DNA of 64,000 bases from JALHSW01 sp963720675 (GCA_963720675.1 CAVRGH010000007.1:1-64000), one strand, 5' to 3'; shown: positions 25,963 to 34,598, counted from the first letter of the stretch. The notes: generated from the letters alone by a model not told the origin. Numbers and translations: made by a program.

Positions 25963-26628
25963 TCAGGCGGGGTCGGTGCGGGCGAGCTCGCCGTGGACGA
26001 CGTAGCGGTGTGAGGCACTCCCGATCGGGTGGCACGCGAAGAGTGTGATCGACCGTCCGGGCCGCTGCTCGACGATCCACATCGCGTCCGGTGTCACGAC
26101 CTCGGCGCCGGTCACGATGTAGGTGTACGTGCCGCGCGCGTCGCGCACGATGATCTCGTCCCCGGACGCGAGCTCGGAGATGCGTCGGAACGGTCCACCG
26201 TGGGTCGTGCGATGCGCGGCGATCACCGAGTTGCCCCAGCCACCCGGTGCCGCCGTGCCCGGCCAGTGCCCGGGGCCGAGATCGAGGACGGTGAGCCAGA
26301 TGCCCTCGTTGATCGGCAGGGAGACCCCGATGCGAGGGATCTCGATCGAGCCCACCGGCACGATGGGCACGTCGGCGTAAGGGTCGGTCGGCGAAGCAGT
26401 CGGCGTCGAGAGGACGGGCGCCGGGGGTGTGGCCGCGACGAGCAGCGTCGACTCGACGGGGATGGAGCGCGGGCTCGTGGGCGCATCGAGCGCGCCACTT
26501 CGAGGACCCAGGGCGATCGTGCCGGCACCGACCGCAGCCGTGACGAGCACGACCCCGAGCCCGGCCCGGAGCCACACGCCCGGACGTCGAACACCCGGAC
26601 GTCGAACACCCGGACGTCGAACACCCAT
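25963..26628 (-). CDS. Class E/F-type sortase
   Basis: 221 residues. After a repeated basic N-terminus and one membrane segment comes a sortase domain with its catalytic histidine in AAHRTTHGGPF, cysteine in TLFACHP and arginine in SHRYVVHG. The reaction is transpeptidation of sorting-signal proteins to the cell envelope. The start is ATG 26628; the first 20 codons are made of a 15-base tandem repeat (VRRPG three times). No substrate with a sorting signal is seen nearby. It is convergent with the small membrane protein. Confidence 0.85.
   Translation of the reverse strand: MGVRRPGVRRPGVRRPGVWLRAGLGVVLVTAAVGAGTIALGPRSGALDAPTSPRSIPVESTLLVAATPPAPVLSTPTASPTDPYADVPIVPVGSIEIPRIGVSLPINEGIWLTVLDLGPGHWPGTAAPGGWGNSVIAAHRTTHGGPFRRISELASGDEIIVRDARGTYTYIVTGAEVVTPDAMWIVEQRPGRSITLFACHPIGSASHRYVVHGELARTDPA
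26580..26624 (-). repeat. 3 x 15-bp tandem repeat in the sortase N-terminus
   Basis: The unit CCGGACGTCGAACAC occurs three times without a gap and encodes three copies of the basic pentapeptide VRRPG in front of the membrane anchor. Copy number changes would keep the frame. Confidence 0.8.
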
Positions 26629-26698
26629 GATTCCCACACCGTGGAGATCGGCACCCGACGTGCGATCCTCGAGGGGGAATCAGCGGACGGAGCAGGGC

Positions 26699-27361
26699 AT
26701 GAGCGGGCCGGGCGACCGGGGCGAGGGCGAGCCAGGCATCACGCGGGCTGCGGCGTTCGCCGCGACCGGATACGGCCCGAACCCGCCCGACGCCGTGGAG
26801 CAGGACCTGGCCCGGGCCGCCGTGGACGACCCCGACGAACGGGCCCGTGCGGCGGCGCTCGGCGCCCTGGTGCGCGTGGGCGACCCGGCTCGGGCGGGCG
26901 AGGCGTGGGACCAGACCCGCCACGACGCGCACCCGGCAGTGCGACGCCGGACCGCCGAGCTCGCGCCGCAGCTGGCGGGCCGGGGTGACGCCGCGGGCCT
27001 CGTCGCCCCCCTGGTCGCGCTGCTCGACGATCCCGACGTCACCGTCGTCGACGCTGCGGCCTGGGCCCTGGGCGAGCTCGGCGCGCCCGCCGTCGACGGC
27101 GGTGCGGTCCCGGCGCTCGCCGCGGTCGTGATCGGGCACGAGGAGGTGCTCGCCCGCGAGGCCGCCGTCGCCGCGCTGGGCGCGCTCGGCGACGAGGCCG
27201 GGCTCCCCGCGATCCTCGTGGGCTGCCGCGACAAGCCGACGATCCGGCGCCGCGCCGTGCTCGCGCTTGCTCCGTTCGACGGCGCGGAGGTCGACGCAGC
27301 ACTCGAGACCGCCCGCGGGGATCGTGACTGGCAGGTGCGCCAGGCCGCCGAGGAGACCTGA
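26699..27361 (+). CDS. HEAT-repeat protein
   Basis: 220 residues made of about five to six HEAT/PBS-lyase-type helical repeats (DDPDERARAAALGALVRVG, DDPDVTVVDAAAWALGELG, REAAVAALGALGDEAGLPAI). Such all-helical solenoids act as adaptor or scaffold proteins; no catalytic residue is expected. The start ATG 26699 follows GGAGCAGGGC. It is divergent from the sortase and convergent with mreB. Confidence 0.75.
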   Translation: MSGPGDRGEGEPGITRAAAFAATGYGPNPPDAVEQDLARAAVDDPDERARAAALGALVRVGDPARAGEAWDQTRHDAHPAVRRRTAELAPQLAGRGDAAGLVAPLVALLDDPDVTVVDAAAWALGELGAPAVDGGAVPALAAVVIGHEEVLAREAAVAALGALGDEAGLPAILVGCRDKPTIRRRAVLALAPFDGAEVDAALETARGDRDWQVRQAAEET

Positions 27362-27382
27362 CCGGGCAGTGACCTCGCCCGG
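27362..27382. terminator. Hairpin between HEAT-repeat gene and mreB
   Basis: CCGGGC (27362-27367) pairs with GCCCGG (27377-27382) around a 9-base loop, filling exactly the 21 bases between two convergent stop codons. Confidence 0.55.
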
Positions 27383-28414
27383 CTAGTTCCCGCCGTAGCG
27401 TTGCGACGAGCCGCGCGGACGGTCCATGAACATCTCGCGCAGCCGGTCGAAGGACTCGAGGCACCGACCGGCGCCGAGCACGACGGTTTCGAGGGCATGG
27501 TCGGTGAGACGCACCGGGACACCCGTCTCGTGCTCGATGCGCTTGTCCATCCCCTTGAGCAGCGCGGACCCACCGACGAGGTGGATGCCCATCTCCAGGA
27601 GATCCTGAGCGAGCTCCGGTGGCGTCTCGGCGAGGGCTTGCTTGGTGGCGTCGAGGATCGCCTGGACCGGCTCCTCGATCGCCTCCCGCACCTCTTCGGG
27701 CTCGAGCACGATCGTGCGTGGCAGCCCGCTCATCAGGTCGCGACCCCGGACCTCGACCTTGAACTCGTCGGCCGTCGGGTACGCGGAGCCGATCGCGAGC
27801 TTGATCTCCTCGGCGGTGCGCTCACCCACCGCGACACCGTGGTCACGGCGGAGGTAGGCCTGCACGGCGTGGTCGAGGTCGAAGCCACCGACGCGCACGG
27901 CCTGCAGCGCAACGATCCCTCCGAGGGAGATGACGGCCATCTCGCTCGTCCCACCACCGATGTCGACCACCATGTTGCCGAGCGGCTCGTGGATCGGGAG
28001 CGACGCGCCGATCGCCGCGGCCATGGGCTGCTCGATGAGGTAGGTCTGCGCTGCACCGGCACGCCGGGTCGCCTCGAGCACCGCGCGCTGCTCGACGTGG
28101 GTGATCGCGGAGGGCACGCACACCAGGACACGCGCCCGTTGGAGCCTGGTGATGCCCGCGCGGGCGAAGATGAGACGGATCAGGCGCTGGGTGATCTCGA
28201 AGTCGGTGATCGCGCCGCCGCGCAGCGGCCGGACCGCGACGATGTGCCCGGGCGTGCGGCCGATCATGTGCCAGGCCTCGTGCCCCATCGCCAGCACCTC
28301 TTGGGTGCGGCTGTTGAGCGCGATGACCGTGGGCTCGTTGAGGATGATGCCCTGGCCGCGCGCGTACACCAGCGTGTTCGCGGTGCCCAGGTCGATGGCG
28401 AGGTCGCGTGACAC
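27383..28414 (-). CDS. mreB: Rod-shape determining actin-like protein MreB
   Basis: 343 residues with the actin/Hsp70 ATPase signatures: phosphate 1 DLGTANT (8-14), phosphate 2 DIGGGTSE (151-158), and the adenosine motif LVGGSALLKGMD near residue 290. It directs wall synthesis along the cell side in rod-shaped bacteria. No mreC or mreD is adjacent; upstream, six bases away, is moaE. Acidimicrobial and other actinobacterial genomes often carry a lone MreB-like gene, so the shape role is inferred. Confidence 0.92.
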   Translation of the reverse strand: MSRDLAIDLGTANTLVYARGQGIILNEPTVIALNSRTQEVLAMGHEAWHMIGRTPGHIVAVRPLRGGAITDFEITQRLIRLIFARAGITRLQRARVLVCVPSAITHVEQRAVLEATRRAGAAQTYLIEQPMAAAIGASLPIHEPLGNMVVDIGGGTSEMAVISLGGIVALQAVRVGGFDLDHAVQAYLRRDHGVAVGERTAEEIKLAIGSAYPTADEFKVEVRGRDLMSGLPRTIVLEPEEVREAIEEPVQAILDATKQALAETPPELAQDLLEMGIHLVGGSALLKGMDKRIEHETGVPVRLTDHALETVVLGAGRCLESFDRLREMFMDRPRGSSQRYGGN

Positions 28415-28420
28415 CAGCCG

Positions 28421-28903
28421 CTACCGATCCGCCGCAGCGGTTGCGCGGACGGGGCGGACGTCGTGGGCGCACTGACCCCAGTCGTCGCCGCCGGCCCAGT
28501 GCTCCTGCTTCCACACCGGCACGGTCTCCTTGAGGGTGTCGATGGCGAACCGGGCGGCCTCGAACGCCTCCGGACGGTGCGGAGACGACACGATGACCGC
28601 GACCGACGGCTCCGACAGCTCCAGGGGACCCGTCCGGTGGAGGAGTGCGACGCGGTCGACCTCCGGCCACCGCCGGCGGACCTCGGCCGCGACGTCGGCG
28701 AGGCGACGCTCGGCCTCCTCTTCGTAGGCCTCGTAGGTGAGGCCGGTGACCCCGGGCCGACCTTCGGAGTGGTCGCGCACGACGCCGAGGAAGGTGACGA
28801 CCGCGCCCGACCCGGGCGTCGTCGCCCACGCCATGACCTCGGTCACGGGCAGGGGGTCGGCGGTGAGCCCGACCCAATCCGGCGTTGCTGGCGCCTCGAG
28901 CAC
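28421..28903 (-). CDS. moaE: Molybdopterin synthase catalytic subunit MoaE
   Basis: 160 residues. Conserved blocks FLGVVRDHSEG, LTYEAYEEEAERRL, HRTGPLELSE, VSSPHRPEAFEAARFAIDTLK and the catalytic lysine segment PVWKQE are present. It adds dithiolene sulfur to cPMP, with MoaD as sulfur donor; no moaD is in the window. The GTG start at 28903 lies seven bases after TACCAT. Probably co-transcribed with mreB. Confidence 0.93.
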   Translation of the reverse strand: MLEAPATPDWVGLTADPLPVTEVMAWATTPGSGAVVTFLGVVRDHSEGRPGVTGLTYEAYEEEAERRLADVAAEVRRRWPEVDRVALLHRTGPLELSEPSVAVIVSSPHRPEAFEAARFAIDTLKETVPVWKQEHWAGGDDWGQCAHDVRPVRATAAADR

Positions 28904-28910
28904 AGCGCCA

Positions 28911-28916
28911 ATGGTA
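28911..28916 (-). promoter_or_regulatory. -10 box of a probable leaderless promoter (moaE)
   Basis: TACCAT on the minus strand ends seven bases before the moaE GTG, with no ribosome binding site. Confidence 0.4.
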
Positions 28917-29025
28917 GTGGTGTGCCCGGTGTGGCGACCCAGGCAGATGCCCCGACACTGAGCGCCACGGCGCTCCGCCCGGCACCACAGTGGGAGGCCG
29001 CGGTCGCGCGGGCTGAGGCGCTCCT

Positions 29026-29031
29026 TACACT
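29026..29031 (+). promoter_or_regulatory. -10 box of a probable leaderless promoter (HtrA-like gene)
   Basis: TACACT ends six bases before the ATG at 29038, with no ribosome binding site. Confidence 0.45.
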
Positions 29032-29037
29032 CGTTCG

Positions 29038-30192
29038 ATGCCCGGAGACCCCCACGACGAAGCGGACGACGACAGCGCCGGGCTACCGCCGCATCAGCTC
29101 GACCGGGTCTGGTTCCACCCGAGCGAGCTCGGTGGCGTCACCGCGACTCGTACGGCACCGCGACGGCCCCGCCGGGACTGGGGCCTCGCCGCCGCGGCAG
29201 CCGTGTGCGGCGTGGTCGTGACCCTGATCGCGCTCGGCGCCGTGGGTGCGCTCGACGGCGACGGGGCGACCGATGCCACGTCCTCTCCCCTCGCCCCCAC
29301 GTTCGCGGCACTGGCGGGCGTCGACCACACCGCGGGTCTGGTGGCGAGCGTCGGCGCGAGCGTCATGGCCGTGCGCGCGACGACGGCGCTCGGCACCGCG
29401 ACCGGATCCGGCTTCGCGCTCGGGAGCGACCGCGTCCTCACGAACGCGAGCCTGGTGGTCGGCGCGGACGCGGTCCACATCACCACTGCCGACGGCCGCG
29501 TGCTCACCGCGAAGGTCGTCGGCAGTGACCTGGTGAGCGACTTGAGCGTGCTCGAGGTCGCCAACGCCCGCGTGCCCGCCGCACACCTCGGGACCGCGGA
29601 CGACCTCACGGTCGGGTCCTGGGTCCTCGCCGTCGGCTCGTCCGGCGGTGAGCGCCGCTGGGCCAGCCAGGGCGTCGTCAGCGGGGTCGGCGAGCTGGTG
29701 GCCGCCCCCGACGGGACGGTGCTGCCCGGGCTGCTCGGCACGGACGTCGACCCGACGCCGAGCGCCGGGGGCGGTCCCCTCGTCGACGGGAGCGGTGAGG
29801 TCGTCGCCGTGCTCAGCCGGTCGGCGCCGGGTCACGCCCTCCCGATCGACGTCGCCCGCGACGTCGCGAACCAGCTCACCGCGAGCGGCCACGCCCGCCA
29901 CGGATGGCTCGGCGCCACCGCGGGCGACGCCGTCGACGTCGAGGGCGGGGGTGCACAGATCTCCGGCGTCGCGCCCGGGAGCCCTGGGGAGGTGGCCGGC
30001 CTGCTCGCCGGCGACATCGTCTCCCAGCTCGGAGACGACCGGGTCACCGACGTCGCCGATCTCGTCGCCGCCGTCGCCCGGCGCCGGCCCGGCGATCCCG
30101 TGATCCTCACCGTGTTGCGGGGCGAGAACCACACCCGGATCACGGTGAAGCTCGGCGAGCGGACCCTCGCGGACGCACCCGTCGGTCCCTGA
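29038..30192 (+). CDS. HtrA-like PDZ protein lacking catalytic residues
   Basis: 384 residues: cytoplasmic N-terminus, one membrane segment near residues 45-70, trypsin-like domain, C-terminal PDZ (GEVAGLLAGDIVSQLGDDRVTDVADL). Where active HtrA proteins have TNNHVV this one has TNASLVV, so the catalytic histidine is absent. Where they have GNSGGPL it has SAGGGPL, so the serine is replaced by glycine. The aspartate segment (SDLSVL) remains. It should therefore bind peptides without cutting them. The intact paralogue at 51090 keeps all three residues. The frame is continuous, so this is not a sequencing break. Confidence 0.85.
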   Translation: MPGDPHDEADDDSAGLPPHQLDRVWFHPSELGGVTATRTAPRRPRRDWGLAAAAAVCGVVVTLIALGAVGALDGDGATDATSSPLAPTFAALAGVDHTAGLVASVGASVMAVRATTALGTATGSGFALGSDRVLTNASLVVGADAVHITTADGRVLTAKVVGSDLVSDLSVLEVANARVPAAHLGTADDLTVGSWVLAVGSSGGERRWASQGVVSGVGELVAAPDGTVLPGLLGTDVDPTPSAGGGPLVDGSGEVVAVLSRSAPGHALPIDVARDVANQLTASGHARHGWLGATAGDAVDVEGGGAQISGVAPGSPGEVAGLLAGDIVSQLGDDRVTDVADLVAAVARRRPGDPVILTVLRGENHTRITVKLGERTLADAPVGP

Positions 30193-30217
30193 GTGTGCGA
30201 GCGCGCCGAGTGCGTGC

Positions 30218-30223
30218 GACCAT
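30218..30223 (+). promoter_or_regulatory. -10 box of a probable leaderless promoter
   Basis: GACCAT ends six bases before the ATG at 30230. Confidence 0.35.
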
Positions 30224-30229
30224 GGACCC

Positions 30230-31513
30230 ATGAGCGACCTGACCGACCTCGATCGCGAGCTGCTCAACGCCGTGCAGTGGGACTTCCCACTCGTGCCCGA
30301 GCCCTACGCCGCCCTGGCCGAACGGCTGGGGGTCGACGAGTCGCAGGTGCGGGAGCGGGTCGCGTCCGTGAAGGATGCGGGCGTCCTCCGTCAGCTCTCG
30401 GCGATCTTCGACACTCGTGCGCTCGGCTACGGCTCGGCGCTGGTCGCCGCGAAGATCGACCCGGATCGCATCGACGAAGCCGCGGCGATCATCAGCGAGC
30501 ACCCTGGTGTGTCCCACAACTACAAGCGCAACCACGCGTACAACCTCTGGTACACGATCGCGTCCCCACCGGGCGACGTGCTCCAGGACCACATCGACGT
30601 CCTGCACCGTGCGTCGGGCGCGCTCGTGACGCGGCCACTGCCCACGCTGAAGCTCTACAAGATCGGCGTGAAGCTCGACATGACCGGCTCCACGGCAGCC
30701 GACGCGAGGTCCGAGGTGCTCGAGCACGAGCGGCCCGAGCGCAAGGCCGAGATGGCCGCTCCCGACCTCACCGAGCTCGAGGCCCGCACGATCTCGGTGG
30801 TCCAGGAGGACCTCCCCCTCGTCGAGCGTCCGTTCGCCGCGCAGGCCGAGCTCATCGGCTGCTCCGAGGCCGACGTGCTCGACGCCCTGGCGTCGTTCAA
30901 GGAGCGCAAGCTCATGCGCCGCTTCGCCGCGGTCATGAACCACCGCAGCGCCGGGTACAAGGCCAACGCCATGGGAGTGTGGGCCGTCCCCGAGGACCAG
31001 CTCGAGGACCTCGGTCCGAAGATGGCCGGCTTCGCCCGGGTCAGTCACTGCTACCGCCGCCCCACCTACGACGACTGGCCGTACTCGTTGTTCACGATGG
31101 TGCACGGGATGAACGCACAGGAGTGCGAAGAGACGATCGCCGCGATCCGCGACGAGAGTGGGATCGACGAGTACACGCTGCTGTGGTCGGTGAAGGAGTA
31201 CAAGAAGACGCGCGTGCGCTACTTCACTCCCGACTGGGACGAGTGGCGCGCCGCCCACCTCACGCGGCCGCCTGACAAGACTCCACGCGCTCGACGCCGA
31301 CGGTCGGGTCCGGTGACCAGCCGCCGGCGACACCTTCTCGCTCCACAACCCCAGTCGCTCGGCGGCGACCGTCGGCTCGTGGTCCGGCTTCGCCTCGCGA
31401 CGTCACGAGTGGCGACGCGCGCCCTGGTCAGCGCCCTTCGGGTGAGCCACGCCACGGCTGCAGTACCCGAGCAGGTGCTGCGGCGACGCAGCCACGAGCG
31501 GCGCGGGGGATGA
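30230..31513 (+). CDS. Fused siroheme-decarboxylase-like (AhbA-AhbB/NirDL type) protein
   Basis: 427 codons in two homologous Lrp/AsnC-like halves. Half 1 has an N-terminal winged helix and VSHNYKRNHAYNLWYTI; half 2 repeats the plan with VSHCYRRPTYDDWPYSLFTMVHG. These H-x-Y-(K/R)-R motifs are those of siroheme decarboxylases (AhbA/AhbB, NirD/L/G/H), which make 12,18-didecarboxysiroheme for haem or haem d1. Annotation pipelines tend to call such proteins Lrp/AsnC regulators. The conserved part ends near codon 345 (DWDEWRAAHL). The remaining 80 codons are an Arg-rich tail that runs through a 36-bp dispersed repeat and overlaps the next gene's antisense end, so the natural stop may have been lost. 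Confidence 0.75.
   Translation: MSDLTDLDRELLNAVQWDFPLVPEPYAALAERLGVDESQVRERVASVKDAGVLRQLSAIFDTRALGYGSALVAAKIDPDRIDEAAAIISEHPGVSHNYKRNHAYNLWYTIASPPGDVLQDHIDVLHRASGALVTRPLPTLKLYKIGVKLDMTGSTAADARSEVLEHERPERKAEMAAPDLTELEARTISVVQEDLPLVERPFAAQAELIGCSEADVLDALASFKERKLMRRFAAVMNHRSAGYKANAMGVWAVPEDQLEDLGPKMAGFARVSHCYRRPTYDDWPYSLFTMVHGMNAQECEETIAAIRDESGIDEYTLLWSVKEYKKTRVRYFTPDWDEWRAAHLTRPPDKTPRARRRRSGPVTSRRRHLLAPQPQSLGGDRRLVVRLRLATSRVATRALVSALRVSHATAAVPEQVLRRRSHERRGG
31332..31367 (+). repeat. 36-bp dispersed repeat, copy 1
   Basis: A 36-base sequence beginning ACCTTCTCGCTCC and ending CGGCGGCG is repeated exactly, in reverse orientation, at 52960-52995. Both copies lie at the meeting point of two convergent genes. 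Here it falls in the non-conserved tail of the siroheme-decarboxylase-like ORF. Confidence 0.85.
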
Positions 31514-32453
31514 GGGGCTTCTGGGGGCCGAGGGTTCTGATGCCTTCTCTGATGGCTTGTTCGTTGGTGTGGGTGGGCGCCCAGCCGAGGGACTTGAGTC
31601 GGTCGTTCGCGATGACCCAGGGGTGCTCGAGGTAGGGCACGACGCCGGGAGGGACGTCACCGAGTCCGCTCTCCCACGAGCGAGTGAGAATTCGCTCCAG
31701 GAGCTCCGCGGGGAGCGCGGGCGTCGGGCTCGGTGGGAGCAGCGCGCGCGCCGCGGTGTGGTCGAGCCATCCATCGGACGCCACGTTGAACGTGCCGGCG
31801 TGGTCCTCGCGCACCACGAGGTCGAGCGCGCTCACGAGGTCGTCGACGTGGGTGGCCTGCACCGGCGGCGACGCACCGCGCACGCGCAACGGCGGGTGAC
31901 CGAGCACGAGTCGTGACGGGAGCCGCTCGGCACCCGGCCCGAACACCGGGGCCGTGCGCAAGGTGGTGACGACTACGCCGGGATGATCGTCGCGCCACTC
32001 GGCGAGGAGCCGCTCGACCTCGGCCGCCTGGACCGCAGGCGAGAACCCCGGGTTGGGTCGGAGCGCGTCGTCCTCCGTGAGCGGCACGCGGTTGTTCGCC
32101 CATGCGCCGTACGCTGCGGCGCTCGACACGCGCACCACCTTGCGTACGCCGACTGCCGCCGCGGCATCGAGGACGTGACGGGTGCCCTCGACGTTGACCG
32201 ACGCCATCAGCGACTCGTCGGGGATCGGGTCCACGACCGACGCGAGGTGCACCAGCACGTCGATTCCTTCGAACAGCGGTTTGAGCTCCGTGTGCGCGAC
32301 GTCGGCGCGGTGGAACTCGAGTCCGCGCGCCCGCCGCGCGGGCTCGCGCACGTCGAGCCCCACGAGGCGATCGACCCCGGGCGATTCGGCGAGCACTCCC
32401 GAGAGTGCCGTGCCCACGAGCCCTGCTGCCCCGGTGATTCCGATCGCGACCAT
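31428..32453 (-). CDS. NAD-dependent epimerase/dehydratase (extended SDR)
   Basis: 341 residues. The Rossmann motif is GITGAAGLVGTAL at the N-terminus. The active-site Ser is in VSSAAAYG; the Tyr of the usual YxxxK appears to be replaced in PGFSPAVQAAEVE, where the lysine is also missing, so activity as a classical dehydrogenase is doubtful. Such atypical SDRs are common among actinobacterial NAD(P)-binding proteins. The last 30 codons overlap the tail of the convergent gene. Its ATG is only 17 bases from the divergent GTG of the DUF2342 gene. Confidence 0.75.
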   Translation of the reverse strand: MVAIGITGAAGLVGTALSGVLAESPGVDRLVGLDVREPARRARGLEFHRADVAHTELKPLFEGIDVLVHLASVVDPIPDESLMASVNVEGTRHVLDAAAAVGVRKVVRVSSAAAYGAWANNRVPLTEDDALRPNPGFSPAVQAAEVERLLAEWRDDHPGVVVTTLRTAPVFGPGAERLPSRLVLGHPPLRVRGASPPVQATHVDDLVSALDLVVREDHAGTFNVASDGWLDHTAARALLPPSPTPALPAELLERILTRSWESGLGDVPPGVVPYLEHPWVIANDRLKSLGWAPTHTNEQAIREGIRTLGPQKPLIPRAARGCVAAAPARVLQPWRGSPEGR

Positions 32454-32458
32454 GTCCC

Positions 32459-32464
32459 TAGACT
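32459..32464 (+). promoter_or_regulatory. -10 box of a probable leaderless promoter (DUF2342 gene)
   Basis: TAGACT ends six bases before the GTG at 32471. It lies within the 17 bases separating two divergent start codons. Confidence 0.45.
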
Positions 32465-32470
32465 TGCCGC

Positions 32471-33844
32471 GTGGACGACCCCACTCAACCCGGCGACCCT
32501 GGCTCCGGCGATCCTGACGACATGCCAGACGACCCGTTCGCGCCCGAGGGCACCCCTGGCGCGTTCCCCGGGTTCCCGGTCATTCCGGGCCTCGACCTGT
32601 CGAAGATCGACATGAACGAGCTGTTCAACATCCTGCAGTCGCCCGGCCCGGTCAACTGGGCGATCGCCAGCCAGCTCGCCACCACCGTTGCCACCGACGG
32701 CGAGCCGGAGGGTCCGGTCGATGGCGCCGATCAGACCCAGCTGGACGAGCTGGCACGAGCCGCCCAGACGCACGTCGTCGCCGAGACCGGCCTGGCCGCG
32801 ACGTTCGCGACCTCGGTTCGTGCGATGGGGCGGCGCGAGTGGGCCGAGCTGCACCTGGTCGCACTCCGGCCGGTGCTGGAGTCGCTCGCGACCACGCTGG
32901 GGCAGGCGTTCTCACCCGACGCCATGCAGGAGCTCCTCGGGGGCAGCATCGGTGACGCCGATGCCTCGCCCACGGACACGCCGGAAGGGATGCCGGGCCC
33001 GGAGGAGCTCGCCGCGATCATGCCGATGATGGCGCCGCTGCTGCTCGGCGTGCAGGCCGGCTCGATGATCGGCTACCTCGCTCGGCACACGCTCGGCCGG
33101 TACGACCTCCCGCTCCCCACGGCCGACACCCCGTCGCTGGCGTTCGTCGTCCCCAACCTCGACGAGTTCGAGGAGGCGTGGTCGCTCGAGCGCGCCGACC
33201 TCCGCTTCTACGTCGCCATCCACGAAGTCGTCCACGCCGCGACGCGCTCGGTCCCGTGGGTGCGCGAACGACTGGTCTCGCTCGCGACCGAGTACGTGTC
33301 CTCGTACGAGCTCGACCCGAACGTGCTCGAGGGCCGGTTGGGTGAGGGGATGTTCGAGAACCTCGACCCGAGCGACCCTGCGTCGATCCAGTCGCTGGCC
33401 GAGCACCCCGAGGAGCTGCTCGGCGCGCTGCGGAGCGATCACCAGCGGGCGCTCCTGGAACGGGCCCGGGTGTTCCACGCCGTGCTCGAGGGCTACGCCG
33501 ACAGCGTGCTCGAGCGCGTCGGCCGGAGCCTCCTCCCGTCGTTCGACCAGATCCACGAGGCGATGGCGCGTCACCGGATCGAGCGTGGCGAGGCCGAGCG
33601 CTTCGTCGAAGGGCTACTCGGGCTCGCGACCGACCGCGACGACTACGAGCGGGGCGCCGAGTTCTGCCGCGGTGTGGTGGAGCGTGCGGGCTCCGAGGGA
33701 CTGAACCGCCTGTGGGAGGACTCCGCGATGGAACCGACCCCGAACGAGCTCGTCGCACCCGGGCTGTGGCTCGCACGCATCGAGCTCGACCTCCCGCCTG
33801 ATGACGCGGACGCCGGGGATCTCGGCGGAGGCGACGCGACGTGA
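32471..33844 (+). CDS. DUF2342 zinc-dependent metalloprotease-like protein
   Basis: 457 residues of the DUF2342 family, seen almost only in actinobacteria and often linked by co-occurrence to coenzyme F420. The zinc motif is HEVVHAAT (H-E-x2-H) near residue 255, followed by the family blocks PWVRERLVSLATEYVSSYELD and VLEGYADSVLERVG. The start is GTG 32471, six bases after TAGACT. It overlaps the next gene by four bases (GTGA). The physiological substrate is unknown. Confidence 0.88.
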   Translation: MDDPTQPGDPGSGDPDDMPDDPFAPEGTPGAFPGFPVIPGLDLSKIDMNELFNILQSPGPVNWAIASQLATTVATDGEPEGPVDGADQTQLDELARAAQTHVVAETGLAATFATSVRAMGRREWAELHLVALRPVLESLATTLGQAFSPDAMQELLGGSIGDADASPTDTPEGMPGPEELAAIMPMMAPLLLGVQAGSMIGYLARHTLGRYDLPLPTADTPSLAFVVPNLDEFEEAWSLERADLRFYVAIHEVVHAATRSVPWVRERLVSLATEYVSSYELDPNVLEGRLGEGMFENLDPSDPASIQSLAEHPEELLGALRSDHQRALLERARVFHAVLEGYADSVLERVGRSLLPSFDQIHEAMARHRIERGEAERFVEGLLGLATDRDDYERGAEFCRGVVERAGSEGLNRLWEDSAMEPTPNELVAPGLWLARIELDLPPDDADAGDLGGGDAT

Positions 33845-34581
33845 GCGACCTGACCATCGGTGTGCTCGGCGCCGGCGTGATGGGCAGCGGGATCGCGCAG
33901 GTCACCGCGACCGCCGGCTACCCCACCGTCTGCTACGACATCGACGCCGAGGCCCTCGCCGTAGGTCGTGAGCACGTGACGACCGGCCGCTACGGGTTCG
34001 ACCGGGGCGTCGAACGCGGCAAGCTCACCCGCGAGGACGCCGACGCCTCCCTCGAGCGGCTCTCGTTCACGTCGTCGTTCGACGAAGCCGCCACCACCTC
34101 GATCGTGGTCGAAGCCGTGCCGGAGCGCATCGACCTCAAGATCCGTGTGTTCCGAGACCTCGACCACGCGGCCCCGCCGGAGACGATCTTCGCCTCGAAC
34201 TCCTCGGGCTACCCCATCGCCGCGCTCGCGGCCGCGACCGACCGAGCCGACCGGGTCCTCGGTTGGCACTGGGCGTCGCCGGCACCCGTGATGGCACTCG
34301 CCGAGATCGTGCGCACGCGCGAGACGGCCGAGGCCACCATCGAGCTCGTGAGTGAGGTTGCGACCGCGTGCGGGAAGCACCCGGTCGTCGTCAACGACGC
34401 GCCGACCGCTTGGGGCTACGTCGCCAACCGCGTCTACTTCGCGATGATCGAAGAAGCGAAGCGCGTCGTCGATGCCGGCATCGCAACCCCCGACCAGGTC
34501 GACCAGCTGATGATGGACTGCTACCGCTGGCCTACTGGCCCCTTCGGCATGGTGAAGGGCGCCACCGGCGGCTGGTCATAG
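33841..34581 (+). CDS. 3-hydroxyacyl-CoA dehydrogenase family protein
   Basis: 246 residues. The NAD motif is GVLGAGVMGSGIAQ at the N-terminus, followed by the conserved VVEAVPERIDLK, FASNSSGYPI and HWASPAPVMALAEI (catalytic His). The C-terminal helical domain is short, ending in YRWPTGPFGMVKGATGGWS, about 40 residues less than classical 3-hydroxybutyryl-CoA dehydrogenase; this may be a natural short form or a truncation. It is coupled to the DUF2342 gene by a four-base overlap. Confidence 0.85.
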   Translation: MSDLTIGVLGAGVMGSGIAQVTATAGYPTVCYDIDAEALAVGREHVTTGRYGFDRGVERGKLTREDADASLERLSFTSSFDEAATTSIVVEAVPERIDLKIRVFRDLDHAAPPETIFASNSSGYPIAALAAATDRADRVLGWHWASPAPVMALAEIVRTRETAEATIELVSEVATACGKHPVVVNDAPTAWGYVANRVYFAMIEEAKRVVDAGIATPDQVDQLMMDCYRWPTGPFGMVKGATGGWS

Positions 34582-34598
34582 AGCAACCGCCGGTCCTC

